From contig NZ_CBDCOT010000009.1 of the NCBI RefSeq assembly GCF_965219885.1, positions 2,480,001 to 2,544,000 on the forward strand: a DNA stretch of 64,000 nucleotides, in the 5' to 3' direction. The position numbers and the translations under genes are program-made. Below are positions 7,910 to 16,455 of the stretch, one piece after another. The stretch comes from Curvivirga sp965219885. GTDB taxonomy: Bacteria > Pseudomonadota > Alphaproteobacteria > UBA8366 > Aestuariispiraceae. Numbering within the stretch: position 1 is the stretch's first letter; each line of letters opens with the position of its first letter. The notes below the pieces were generated by a model. The model was not told the origin of the DNA. It saw only the letters and a program-made list of their open reading frames with translations, and made no database searches.

Positions 7910-8653
7910 TTAAGAAGTGCGTTTCTTTTTCTTTGGAATTTCATTGGGATCTGCTGCCTCAATAGGTGCATGCCCCATCATGACATCCAGTTCATTTGTC
8001 GCTTTTGTTAACTCATCTTCCAAATATTGTTTATATGCGATTGTTTCTTCGTCAGTTGCATCTTTGGAAATGCCATCAAGTTCACGCCACATCAACACAC
8101 CTTCATTGAATGGTTTTGGCAGAATGAAACGATCCCAAGTTTTAAGAACTTTTCTTTTTCTCACTGAATAAGCGAGCAAGGACATTGGTGCCCCTGTTTT
8201 TTTTGCAATAACAACTGGTCCATCTTTCATGCGCATGCGTGGACCACGTGGACCATCAGGGGTTAATCCAATGAAGATCCCCTTTTTTGCAGTTTTGATG
8301 CATTGCAATAAAGCTGCAGCACCGCCCTTGCTTGAAGAGCCGAAGATCGCACCCATGCCTAGATATCCAAGTGCCGAAGATACGAAACGTCCATCTGGAT
8401 GACCGGAGACTAACAGTGAAATTGGATGTTTACGGGCATTCCAGCCAAAACCAACTAAACCAATGCGGTTATGCCATTGCATGACAATACCTGTGTCATT
8501 TCTTTTGGCAAATTCATCGCGTTCTTCAAACCCAATAAAAGTCCATTTCGTTGTCAGATAGACAAAGCGAATATAAAGGCTTATGAGCCAAGCAATAAAT
8601 GCATGGCCAGCTTTCGAATAGATTATTGGTTTTGTTATAGTCGAAAGGCGCAT
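7910..8653 (-). CDS. DUF374 lysophospholipid acyltransferase-like protein
   Basis: A 247-residue DUF374 protein with one N-terminal hydrophobic segment and the conserved blocks QWHNR, SGHPDGR, FGSSSKGG and GLTPDGPRGPR. The family is related to glycerolipid acyltransferases and often sits in lipid A clusters of alphaproteobacteria, but its reaction is not established. The protein ends in a Lys-rich tail (KKKKRTS). It is co-transcribed with the msbA-like gene 15 bases upstream and waaA downstream. Confidence 0.9.
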   Translation of the reverse strand: MRLSTITKPIIYSKAGHAFIAWLISLYIRFVYLTTKWTFIGFEERDEFAKRNDTGIVMQWHNRIGLVGFGWNARKHPISLLVSGHPDGRFVSSALGYLGMGAIFGSSSKGGAAALLQCIKTAKKGIFIGLTPDGPRGPRMRMKDGPVVIAKKTGAPMSLLAYSVRKRKVLKTWDRFILPKPFNEGVLMWRELDGISKDATDEETIAYKQYLEDELTKATNELDVMMGHAPIEAADPNEIPKKKKRTS

Positions 8654-8668
8654 AAGTTTTTCCAGATA

Positions 8669-10462
8669 TTAAGCCGTTGCGTTTTCTAGTTCACGTTCCA
8701 AGGAAATGACATCTTCAGATGTTTTTTGCATTTCATGTAGTTTACTGTAAAGGCCATTTAACTTAAGTAATTCGCTGTGATTGCCTTCTTCAACAACACA
8801 ACCTTTTTCTAACACATATATCTTATCAGCATTGACGATCGTTGATAGACGATGGGCGATTACTATAGTTGTTCTACCTTCCATCAAATGTTCAAGGGCT
8901 GACTGCACATTTCGCTCAGATTCTGTGTCCAAGGCGGAAGTCGCCTCATCAAGCAATAGAATAGGGGCATTCTTCAACATTGCACGTGCAATAGAAATAC
9001 GCTGACGCTGGCCACCGGACAGTTTGATACCTAATTCACCCACCATGGTGTCATAACCATTAGGTAGGTTCAAAATGAAATCATGTGCTGAAGCTGCCTT
9101 TGCGGCTTCAAAAAGCTCGTCGTCTGACGCATCTGGTTTGCCATATAGAATATTGTTCTTGATTGTATCATTAAACAACCCAGTTTCTTGAGATACTAAG
9201 CCAAGTTTGTCTCTTAAACTCTGAAGCGTAAGTTTCTTTACATCTTGACCATGCACTAGGACTTGTCCTGATTGTGCATCATAAAAACGAGGTATAAGAT
9301 TTAAAACTGTGGACTTACCCGCGCCACTTGGTCCAACAAGCGCGATGGTTTGACCTGATTTTGCCGTCAGGCTTAGCTTCGACAAGATGCTTTCGTCTTC
9401 TGAAGAATAGCTGAAATCAACATCACATAGTTCGATATCACCTTCGCGGGTGGTTAACACCTTCGCATCTGGTGAATCAATGATGGATGGGTCATGATCA
9501 ATCACTTCAAAGATACGCTCTGCAGCCCCCATACCAACCTGGATAGAAGACCAAAGATTGGTCAAACTACGGACAGGTTGATAAGCCAAAAGTGCCGCAG
9601 AAATAAAGGCCATAAACTCACCTTGTGTGAGTTCCTGAATAAAGACCATATAGGCCCCGATACCAATCACAACCGCAATCAAAATACCTGCCATTGAATC
9701 AACAATAGAAGTCGCCAAGACACGTGTTAAAATGGCTTTGTAGAAAAGCTTTTTGCTGCGTAGGAAAACAGTTTCCCCACGATCTTTTTCAAAACCTTCT
9801 CTCGTATATGCTTTAACTTGTCTTAAATTTTTAAAGCTATCGTCAAGAATGGAGGTGATTTCAGCTACTTCTTGTTGGTTTTGACGTGAAATTTTACGTA
9901 ATCTTTTTCCAACTTTTTGTACAGGTAGAAGAACAGCAGGGAAGAAGATAAAGGCGAAGATTGCCAAGAACCAATTTGAATAGAACATAGCGCCAATCAA
10001 GCCAATAACTGTGAAAATATCTTTACCACCAATCATCACTTGCTCAATACCTTGGCGTAACGTAACTACGTCAGAAGTAAATTTGCTCAACTGCCGTGCG
10101 GTTCCCTGATTATGCAGAAACTGTAAATCAGATTTTAGTATGGAGGACAGCATGTTTTTCTGCATTTGATGAATACAAGACAGAGATGCAGAGGTTAAAA
10201 AATGGCTTTGAGCATATGAGGCAATGCCACGAATTACGAATACGCCTGCGAAAGCTGCCATAATGAATGGGATAAGTTCTTGGCGTTTATTCCCAAATAG
10301 CTCATCAAAAATTGGTTCCATTAGCAGAGCACTACCAGACGTACTGGCAGCGGTAAAAACGCTACAGATCAGAGCAAGAACTAATTTACCTTTATGATTG
10401 CTCAAATAATCTTGCCAAATTCGTCTATAAAGGCTTGGCTTTTTTGAATCCGTTTCTGTCAC
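8669..10462 (-). CDS. msbA: MsbA-like lipid exporter (ABC half-transporter)
   Basis: A fused ABC exporter half: six predicted membrane helices (about residues 20-310) followed by one ATPase domain with Walker A GPSGAGKST, signature LSGGQRQRISIA, Walker B ILLLDEATSALD and the switch His in IVIAHRLST. It would flip lipid A-core across the inner membrane as a homodimer; its place at the head of the lipid A operon supports that over multidrug transport. The start is uncertain: the longest frame begins with TTG at 10495 without a clear ribosome site, so I favour the GTG at 10462 (about 597 residues). Confidence 0.88.
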   Translation of the reverse strand: MTETDSKKPSLYRRIWQDYLSNHKGKLVLALICSVFTAASTSGSALLMEPIFDELFGNKRQELIPFIMAAFAGVFVIRGIASYAQSHFLTSASLSCIHQMQKNMLSSILKSDLQFLHNQGTARQLSKFTSDVVTLRQGIEQVMIGGKDIFTVIGLIGAMFYSNWFLAIFAFIFFPAVLLPVQKVGKRLRKISRQNQQEVAEITSILDDSFKNLRQVKAYTREGFEKDRGETVFLRSKKLFYKAILTRVLATSIVDSMAGILIAVVIGIGAYMVFIQELTQGEFMAFISAALLAYQPVRSLTNLWSSIQVGMGAAERIFEVIDHDPSIIDSPDAKVLTTREGDIELCDVDFSYSSEDESILSKLSLTAKSGQTIALVGPSGAGKSTVLNLIPRFYDAQSGQVLVHGQDVKKLTLQSLRDKLGLVSQETGLFNDTIKNNILYGKPDASDDELFEAAKAASAHDFILNLPNGYDTMVGELGIKLSGGQRQRISIARAMLKNAPILLLDEATSALDTESERNVQSALEHLMEGRTTIVIAHRLSTIVNADKIYVLEKGCVVEEGNHSELLKLNGLYSKLHEMQKTSEDVISLERELENATA

Positions 10463-10745
10463 AGGAAATCTTCTAAATTGTGTATATAAAATCAAGGTTT
10501 AAACTCTTACCCCGTCAGGGAAAAATAAGCAATTCTTTACTGCTTGTTTCATAGAGGCTTTCAAAGGAATTTATATAGTTAGAAAGTGGAGAAACGAAAG
10601 GTGACGAGACAATATTTTTCAACCCTTGTTAAAAACGGCCCGATAATTGCTTAAGATATCCTTGATAAAAGAACTTTATGTTTCAGGGAAGAAATTTCCC
10701 TATGCCGATGTTATGTAAATGGACTATGTCGGGCCGGAGGAAAAT

Positions 10746-11261
10746 ATGCTTAAAAGCAGATTGAATATTAAAAAGCTGATGTCATCCAAACTAGTTGTGA
10801 CAGCCTTGTTGGGTGTTGTGTTATCTGGATGTGTAACGGGGAACGCGTCACGCGAAGATAAAATGGCAAATGGTGCTGCATTTGGTGCGCTGGTCGGTGG
10901 TTTTACGATGTATAACATTGTTGGCAGTGGCGGCAATTATGTTTGGCTAATGACCTTACTTGGCGGGGCCGCTGGTGGTGGGGCAGGTTATCTTATCATG
11001 GATGAAGTAACAGCTCATGATCGTCAGGAAATGGAAGGTACAATTTATCGTGCTCTAACAGAAGGTGAAACTGGTCAAACAATGACCTGGCAGGCAGCTG
11101 ATCAGGAAATGATGGGACATTTTACACCGGTTCGTACTTTTATGAACGGCACTGGACAAATTTGCCGAGACCTGATGGCAGAAACTATTGTTGATGGTGA
11201 GAAGAGATACGGCACACAAACAATGTGTAAAAATGGCGCAGGACATTGGGTCGCGACATAG
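10746..11261 (+). CDS. Glycine-rich outer-membrane-type lipoprotein (17 kDa surface antigen-like)
   Basis: A 171-residue putative lipoprotein. The ATG at 10746 is set by GGAGG five bases upstream; an in-frame ATG at 10719 lacks one. The N-terminus MLKSRLNIKK leads to a hydrophobic stretch and a lipobox VLSGC. A glycine-zipper-like region follows (GAAFGALVGG, GGAAGGGAGYLI), then a C-terminal domain with two Cys (QICRDL, TMCKNG) like that of Rickettsia 17 kDa antigen/RT0821-type proteins. It is probably an envelope structural or assembly factor. It stands alone between divergent msbA and the PHB locus. Confidence 0.75.
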   Translation: MLKSRLNIKKLMSSKLVVTALLGVVLSGCVTGNASREDKMANGAAFGALVGGFTMYNIVGSGGNYVWLMTLLGGAAGGGAGYLIMDEVTAHDRQEMEGTIYRALTEGETGQTMTWQAADQEMMGHFTPVRTFMNGTGQICRDLMAETIVDGEKRYGTQTMCKNGAGHWVAT

Positions 11262-11285
11262 TCTCTGTTGGAATATTCCAATAAA

Positions 11286-11313
11286 AAAGCCCGGAAGATT
11301 ACTTCCGGGCTTT
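11286..11313. terminator. Bidirectional rho-independent terminator
   Basis: AAAGCCCGGAAG (11286-11297) pairs perfectly with CTTCCGGGCTTT (11302-11313) around the loop ATTA. It separates the lipoprotein gene from the convergent thiolase gene. Confidence 0.9.
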
Positions 11314-11334
11314 GTTGCTTGTGATTAATGTTTG

Positions 11335-12510
11335 TTATGCGCGTTCCAGACACATAGCAACGCCTTGGCCACCACCGATACAAAGTGTCGCAAGACCTTT
11401 CTTTGCATCACGTTTTTCCATTTCATGAAGCAAGGTTACCAAAATACGGCAACCAGATGCGCCAATTGGATGACCAATTGCAATTGCGCCACCATTCACG
11501 TTTACGATATCCGTGTTCCAACCCATACCTTTATTCACAGATAAGGATTGAGCGGCAAAAGCTTCGTTTGATTCAATGAGTTCAAGATCATCCACGGACC
11601 AACCCGCTTTTTCCATTGCCTTGGTGGAGGCTGGAATTGGGCCTGTGCCCATAATTGCCGGATCAACGCCTGCCGTTGCCCAACTTTTGATAGTTGCCAA
11701 AGGTTTTAAACCGCGCTTTTCAGCTTCTTCCTTGGACATTAACACCGTTACTGCAGCACCATCATTGATACCAGATGCATTACCAGCAGTAACTGTACCT
11801 TCTTTATCAAATGCAGGACGAAGGCCGGATAATTTTTCCGAAGTTACACCCGCTTTAGGATATTCATCAGTATCAAAGACAATATCGCCTTTACGGGATT
11901 TAATGGTCACCGGGGTGATTTCGTCTTTAAATTTGCCTTCATTTTGTGCTGCTTCCGCTTTGTTTTGGGAAGCAGCAGCAAAAGCATCTTGATCTTCGCG
12001 ACTAATTTGGAATTTTTCAGCAATATTTTCAGCTGTATTGCCCATGTGATAGCCATTGAATGCACACCACAATCCATCTTTGATCATGGTGTCGATAAAT
12101 TTCATATCACCCATTTTTTGACCATTGCGAAGATTTGCTGCATGGGCGGACATGCTCATATTTTCCTGACCACCTGCAACGACGATATTACTGTCACCTG
12201 CTTTAATCGCCTGATACCCTAATGCAAGAGTGCGTAGACCAGAACCACATACCTGATTAATCACATAAGCTGTGCTTTCTTCTGGAATACCAGCTTCCAT
12301 CGCGGCAATACGTGCCGGATTTTGTCCTTGTGCAGCTGTCAGAATTTGCCCCATGATGACTTCATCAACATCAGCCGGATCAACTTTAGCACGGTTTAAT
12401 GCTTCTTTGATAACAGTTGCTCCAAGTGTGGAGGCAGGCACATTCGCCAAAGTTCCACCGAAAGATCCCACTGGTGTACGTGTCGCGGATACGATAACTA
12501 CTTCAGTCAT
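11335..12510 (-). CDS. phaA: Acetyl-CoA acetyltransferase (thiolase)
   Basis: A 391-residue biosynthetic-type thiolase that condenses two acetyl-CoA to acetoacetyl-CoA, the first step to PHB. The nucleophile Cys88 is in NQVCGSGLRT, the His motif is GHPIGASG, and the second catalytic Cys is in CIGGGQG. The start MTEVV is set by TTGGAG upstream; a TTG at 12522 is less likely. It lies next to phaC and phaR genes, which supports phaA, but the same enzyme type could serve ketone-body or fatty-acid metabolism. No acetoacetyl-CoA reductase (phaB) is in this window. Confidence 0.92.
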   Translation of the reverse strand: MTEVVIVSATRTPVGSFGGTLANVPASTLGATVIKEALNRAKVDPADVDEVIMGQILTAAQGQNPARIAAMEAGIPEESTAYVINQVCGSGLRTLALGYQAIKAGDSNIVVAGGQENMSMSAHAANLRNGQKMGDMKFIDTMIKDGLWCAFNGYHMGNTAENIAEKFQISREDQDAFAAASQNKAEAAQNEGKFKDEITPVTIKSRKGDIVFDTDEYPKAGVTSEKLSGLRPAFDKEGTVTAGNASGINDGAAVTVLMSKEEAEKRGLKPLATIKSWATAGVDPAIMGTGPIPASTKAMEKAGWSVDDLELIESNEAFAAQSLSVNKGMGWNTDIVNVNGGAIAIGHPIGASGCRILVTLLHEMEKRDAKKGLATLCIGGGQGVAMCLERA

Positions 12511-12567
12511 TCTTAACTCCAAGATAGTGACTTAATCGTCTTGTTATTATGTTAGAAAATTACATAA

Positions 12568-12592
12568 TTGCTGCAATGCAATATATGCATAA
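12568..12592. promoter_or_regulatory. Tandem palindromes before the thiolase gene (candidate PhaR site)
   Basis: TTGCTGCAA (12568-12576) is a palindrome centred on one base, and it abuts ATGCA-ATATA-TGCAT (12576-12590). PhaR proteins of other bacteria bind TGC-rich palindromes. The 8-mer TTGCTGCA and the 9-mer TATGCATAA both recur in the region before phaR, at 14231-14238 (reverse orientation) and 14162-14170. Confidence 0.5.
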
Positions 12593-12647
12593 TATAGTTA
12601 TCTATTTGTTACAGAACAACAGGATTTCGAAAAAATCGTATAGGAGA

Positions 12648-13784
12648 TTATTTTGGTAACGCTTTTAAGAATTCAATAATTGGATCCCATACGAGCTTTT
12701 CTGCGCGATTGCCACTCATCATGCCTATATGACCTAAGGATGGTTTTAATGTAATATTAAGGGGAAGAATATCTGCCAATGCTAGGGCGGACTCAGGAGG
12801 GACGATACGATCTGTCATTGGGATGATAGAAAGGCTAGGTCGGTTAAAATGTTGCGGTTGCACAATTTTACCATTGATCAACCAGTTTCCCTTTGCCGGT
12901 GTGTTTTCTTGATACCAATCGTGTAAACATTCTTTGGCAGTCGGACCTGCAAGAGGGACGCCGTCATTTAACCAATCTTCCAGAGCAACAAAACTTAAAG
13001 CTTGATCACTCTGTTCGTCTAGTTGCGAAAATTTAGTGAATTTTTTAAGAGATAACATTGGATCAAGCAGACCAAAACATAATTGTAAAGTGTCGGTTGG
13101 TAGTTGTCCAAATGCATGAATTTGCTGTTCCATAAGAGGAAAGGCGGGGGATAACATGGCTTTTTGTTTGCCGCCATCTGCTTCGAAATCCCAAGGTGTT
13201 GCAAGTGCTATAAGCGAATGGACTAATTCAGGAAATGTAGAGGTGAGACCCGTTGCCAAAGTTCCTCCCATACAATAGCCAAGGATAGTAGGTACTTTTC
13301 CTGTGTTCTGAATTAAACACTGGCAAATTTGAGCGAGGCGTAGAATATAATTTTCTAAGTTAAATTTTTTTTCATCCTCATCCGGAGTATTCCAGTTAAC
13401 TAGAAAAACCGGATAACCATGTTGCACCAGATATCTGGCAAAGCTTCTTTTTTCTTCTAAATCAAAAATATACCCACGATTGATTAAGGAAGGGATAAGC
13501 AAAATAGGATGTTCATTTTCTGATACTTCATTCAATGAAGTATAGTCATGTAAACATGTATTTCCCTCTCGCCAAATGATTGGTAAATCATCGATTTTTC
13601 TAGTGTATGGATGTGAACGGTAAGCTTCGATACCTGATAGATAGGTGTTGAACTGCTTATTGGTTTCAGAATTTAGCTCTGAAAATAAAGCTGGTACATC
13701 TTGCTGATTATAATTTGCCTGGAAATCAGCGGCTAAGTTTTCAGCTTTTTCTCTCAGTATTGGATGAAATAGTGTTTGCCTCAT
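12648..13784 (-). CDS. phaC: Short poly(3-hydroxyalkanoate) synthase
   Basis: An alpha/beta-hydrolase PHA synthase. The nucleophile is the Cys of the lipase-like box GYCMGG (Cys171 from the start used here); the Asp (MTDRIVPP) and His (GHIGM) of the triad are near the C-terminus. From the ATG at 13784 the protein has 378 residues, close to class III/IV PhaC (about 355) and far below class I (about 590). The frame stays open upstream to 14003, but that part overlaps a better-looking small gene in another frame and has a low-complexity composition. The N-terminal boundary is therefore inferred. Confidence 0.82.
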   Translation of the reverse strand: MRQTLFHPILREKAENLAADFQANYNQQDVPALFSELNSETNKQFNTYLSGIEAYRSHPYTRKIDDLPIIWREGNTCLHDYTSLNEVSENEHPILLIPSLINRGYIFDLEEKRSFARYLVQHGYPVFLVNWNTPDEDEKKFNLENYILRLAQICQCLIQNTGKVPTILGYCMGGTLATGLTSTFPELVHSLIALATPWDFEADGGKQKAMLSPAFPLMEQQIHAFGQLPTDTLQLCFGLLDPMLSLKKFTKFSQLDEQSDQALSFVALEDWLNDGVPLAGPTAKECLHDWYQENTPAKGNWLINGKIVQPQHFNRPSLSIIPMTDRIVPPESALALADILPLNITLKPSLGHIGMMSGNRAEKLVWDPIIEFLKALPK

Positions 13785-14103
13785 ATTTGGCGATTTGGCC
13801 AGCAAGCTCGTTAATGCGGCGGGTGAGCTCATCAACCATTGTAGCGTGCTGCTCAGATGAAAGTTCATCGGACGAGGGCCTAGACGTTTCTTCGGCCCCG
13901 GCGGCAGGTGTAGTCGCTGTTTCTGCTTTGGGGGTTGGTTTTGCATCTTGTCTTGCGGCATCTGGTACAGGCATCCCCATTGCTTTAAACATAGCTTCCC
14001 CATATCCCAGCGTTTCAGCGTCTTGAGACATTAAACTCATTTGTTCTTGCCAAAGAGCCAGTAATCGGCGGGTGATGGATTGCATGTTATCTTCTGTTTT
14101 CAT
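13741..14103 (-). CDS. Small PhaC-associated protein, PhaE-like candidate
   Basis: A 120-residue (or 114 from Met7) protein upstream of and overlapping phaC by about 44 bases. An N-terminal helix (RRLLALWQEQMSLMSQDAE) is followed by an Ala/Pro/Thr-rich linker and a C-terminal coiled-coil heptad region (MVDELTRRINELAGQIAKYE). Class III and IV synthases need a second subunit, PhaE or PhaR, with a helical or coiled-coil architecture, and this gene is in the right place for one. I see no decisive sequence match, so the role is inference. Confidence 0.6.
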   Translation of the reverse strand: MKTEDNMQSITRRLLALWQEQMSLMSQDAETLGYGEAMFKAMGMPVPDAARQDAKPTPKAETATTPAAGAEETSRPSSDELSSEQHATMVDELTRRINELAGQIAKYEANTISSNTERKS

Positions 14104-14161
14104 ATGAACAAGTATAGGTATATTTAGCTGGTTTTCTACTTATTTTGTCACGATTAAATTT

Positions 14162-14238
14162 TATGCATAAAGCTATATGGGGTAAAAAACATCTTTAATC
14201 TAAAATAAATGTTGGACAGTTGTTAGGCTATGCAGCAA
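14162..14238. promoter_or_regulatory. Motifs shared with the thiolase promoter (candidate PhaR autoregulation)
   Basis: This part of the 248-base region between the divergent phaC and phaR units contains TATGCATAA at 14162-14170 and TGCAGCAA at 14231-14238. Both occur, one of them reverse-complemented, in the region before the thiolase gene. PhaR is commonly autoregulated and represses PHB genes. Confidence 0.4.
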
Positions 14239-14351
14239 AATATTAAGCACGCGCACCATAAAACATGTTGCGTCGCGGGAAAATAACAAAGAATAACTCT
14301 TTAATAGTATGTTTATCAAAGAGTTCTAATAAAAAGACAAAAGGGAACGTT

Positions 14352-14981
14352 ATGGGTGCACAGCAAAAAGGTGATAGCCCAATCATCATAAAAAAATATG
14401 CAAACCGCCGTTTGTATAATACTGCTACCAGTAGTTATGTGACATTAGAGCATCTTTGCGAAATGGTGAAGCAAGGTGTTGAATTTACTGTCCATGATGC
14501 GAAATCAGGTGACGATATTACACGATCTGTTTTGACGCAGATTATCGTAGAAGAAGAATCAAAGGGGGGGCAAAATTTGTTGCCTATCCGTTTCTTGCGC
14601 CAGCTTATTTCCTATTATGGGGAAGGAATTCCTCAATCTGTATTGCCAAACTATCTTGAAATGGCGATGGAAAATTACGCTCAAAATCAAGAGAAGATGC
14701 AAAATTATCTAGCGGAAAATATGAATAATGTTTTTCCATTTGGTAATTTTGAAGAAATCGGACGTCAAAATATGGCGATGTTTGAGCAAGCGATGAATAT
14801 GTTTACTTCTTTCTCTGGAAATGAACAAAACACCGCCTCTGCGAAATCGGAACCTGTGAAAGAACCTGAAGTTTCCAAGTCGGATGCAGGTGAAACAGAG
14901 AATCCAGTGGATATGTTGAACGATTTGCAAAAACAACTTCTGGAAATGCAGGAAAAACTTGCAAATATTGAAAAGAAATAA
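14352..14981 (+). CDS. phaR: Polyhydroxyalkanoate synthesis regulator PhaR
   Basis: A 209-residue regulator with the PHB/PHA accumulation DNA-binding domain at its start (IIIKKYANRRLYNTATSSYV, residues 11-30), a middle helical region containing FLRQLISYYGEGIPQ, and a variable acidic linker ending in a coiled coil. In relatives, PhaR represses phasin and PHB genes and is titrated away by PHB granules. The start at 14352 follows AAGGGA and removes a 29-residue basic extension that would otherwise precede the conserved domain. It is divergent from phaC. Confidence 0.93.
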   Translation: MGAQQKGDSPIIIKKYANRRLYNTATSSYVTLEHLCEMVKQGVEFTVHDAKSGDDITRSVLTQIIVEEESKGGQNLLPIRFLRQLISYYGEGIPQSVLPNYLEMAMENYAQNQEKMQNYLAENMNNVFPFGNFEEIGRQNMAMFEQAMNMFTSFSGNEQNTASAKSEPVKEPEVSKSDAGETENPVDMLNDLQKQLLEMQEKLANIEKK

Positions 14982-15098
14982 AATCTTCTTTAGTTTCTGA
15001 ATGATGAAATATCTTCTTGATCTGGTCTTTTTGGCATTGATTGAGAAGATATTCTTTTTTAAACGCTATTTTTTAAGATTTTTATGCAGGCATATTAA

Positions 15099-15959
15099 AT
15101 GAGTGACATGGCGCAAACAGATGCAACATCTGAAGAAGACAAAGCCCTTATTATCGTTGTCGGGAATGAAAAAGGCGGTTCGGGGAAGTCCACGACCGTA
15201 ATGCATCTTATTGCTGCGATGATGCGCGGTGGTTACACAGTCGCTGCACTGGATTTAGACGCACGCCAAGGGACGTTACATCGCTATTTGGAAAACCGGA
15301 AGGCAACAATGGCACGTAAAGGTGTATTGCTGCCGATGCCCGAAGTTGATGCGATTTTGCCAAGTAAAAATCCTTCAGTAGAGATGGCCAAGGCTGAAGA
15401 TGAAGCAGCTGTGCATGCTGCGGTTGAGCGCTTGAGTGCTGAAAACGATGTGTTAATTATTGATACACCGGGAAGTGATAGTTTTTTGAGTCGTGCTGGG
15501 CACTCTTATGCTGATGTTTTGATTACACCTTTGAATGATAGTTTTGTAGATTTGGATGTGCTTGCACATGTTGATCCAGAAACATTGCAGATATCAGAAT
15601 TAAGCCAATATGCTCAAATGGTGTTTGAGCAAAAAATGGAACGTGCAAAACGAACAGGATCAAATAAAACCTTTAAATGGGTCGTTTTGCGTAACCGTTT
15701 GGGACAGCTTGATTCTCGTAACCAGAAAGCGATGGATAAGGCGATCACAGGATTGGCGAAGCGTGTTGGGTTTGATCTTGTGCCAGGATTTTCCGAACGT
15801 GTTATTTTTCGTGAATTGTTCCTTGAAGGATTAACTTTACTTGATCTTCGGGGCAGTGGTTTGCAACGTCGTATGAGTATGACACATATTGCAGCCCGTC
15901 AGGAAGTTCGCAATATGATACAAGCAATTGGTTTACCCGTCTGGAAAGACGATAAATAA
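15099..15959 (+). CDS. mipZ: Division-plane positioning ATPase MipZ
   Basis: A ParA/MinD-family ATPase of 286 residues. The deviant Walker A GNEKGGSGKST (residues 22-32) carries both the signature Lys25 and the P-loop Lys30; LDLDARQGTLHRYLENR and IIDTPGSDSFLSR follow. MipZ dimers form a gradient from the ParB-bound poles and inhibit FtsZ, so the ring forms at midcell. The family is confined to alphaproteobacteria, which helps to place this genome. In many relatives it sits beside a J-domain membrane protein, as it does here. Confidence 0.92.
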   Translation: MSDMAQTDATSEEDKALIIVVGNEKGGSGKSTTVMHLIAAMMRGGYTVAALDLDARQGTLHRYLENRKATMARKGVLLPMPEVDAILPSKNPSVEMAKAEDEAAVHAAVERLSAENDVLIIDTPGSDSFLSRAGHSYADVLITPLNDSFVDLDVLAHVDPETLQISELSQYAQMVFEQKMERAKRTGSNKTFKWVVLRNRLGQLDSRNQKAMDKAITGLAKRVGFDLVPGFSERVIFRELFLEGLTLLDLRGSGLQRRMSMTHIAARQEVRNMIQAIGLPVWKDDK

Positions 15960-15981
15960 GATTAATATGTAAGGCTTATAA

Positions 15982-16452
15982 ATGTTTTATCTGATTTTGG
16001 GTACTGTGATTTTAGCAGCAATATTGATATTGCTGAACACGTTTGCCCATAGTCAGCCTGCTAATATTTTACGCGCGGGACGTATTTTATTTGTGGTGAT
16101 TATTTTAGCATTGGCCGGTTTCTTCGTCATGCGGGGTGGGCTGCAATTTCTATGGTTAGCTGCCTTGGCTATTATTCCATGGATCAATCGCTTGAAAATG
16201 GTCATTGCCCTTAGCCGTCTATATCGTCATTATCGGCGAAAACGTAAGAATGGAAGCACCTCAAACGGTAATTCGAACATAATGACACGCAAAGATGCTT
16301 TGAAAATTCTTGATCTTGAGGAAGGGGCAGACGAAGAAGAGATTAAAAAAGCACATCGTCGCCTGATGCAAAAGCATCATCCTGATCAAGGCGGGGATCC
16401 GAAGAAAGCATCTTTAATTAATCAAGCTAAAGATATTCTTCTAGACAAATAA
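15982..16452 (+). CDS. Membrane-anchored J-domain protein
   Basis: A 156-residue protein with two or three hydrophobic segments (about residues 2-20, 35-50 and 53-68), a basic linker, and a C-terminal J domain with the HPD motif at residues 133-135 (KHHPDQGGDP). Only the J domain is recognisable; the topology resembles TIM14/DnaJ-like proteins that recruit DnaK to the membrane. The partner process is unknown. It follows mipZ after 22 bases and ends three bases before a convergent regulator gene. Confidence 0.83.
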   Translation: MFYLILGTVILAAILILLNTFAHSQPANILRAGRILFVVIILALAGFFVMRGGLQFLWLAALAIIPWINRLKMVIALSRLYRHYRRKRKNGSTSNGNSNIMTRKDALKILDLEEGADEEEIKKAHRRLMQKHHPDQGGDPKKASLINQAKDILLDK

Positions 16453-16455
16453 ATT

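Noticed and set aside
7891..7971. 27-residue N-terminal extension of WaaA
   Set aside because: It overlaps the end of the DUF374 gene and does not look like the family's N-terminal anchor; the ATG at 7890 gives the normal length.
13785..14003. N-terminal extension of PhaC in the frame open from 14003
   Set aside because: It overlaps most of the small PhaE-like gene in another frame, is Gln/Pro/Lys-rich low complexity (QNQPPKQKQR), and would not match any synthase N-terminus I know.
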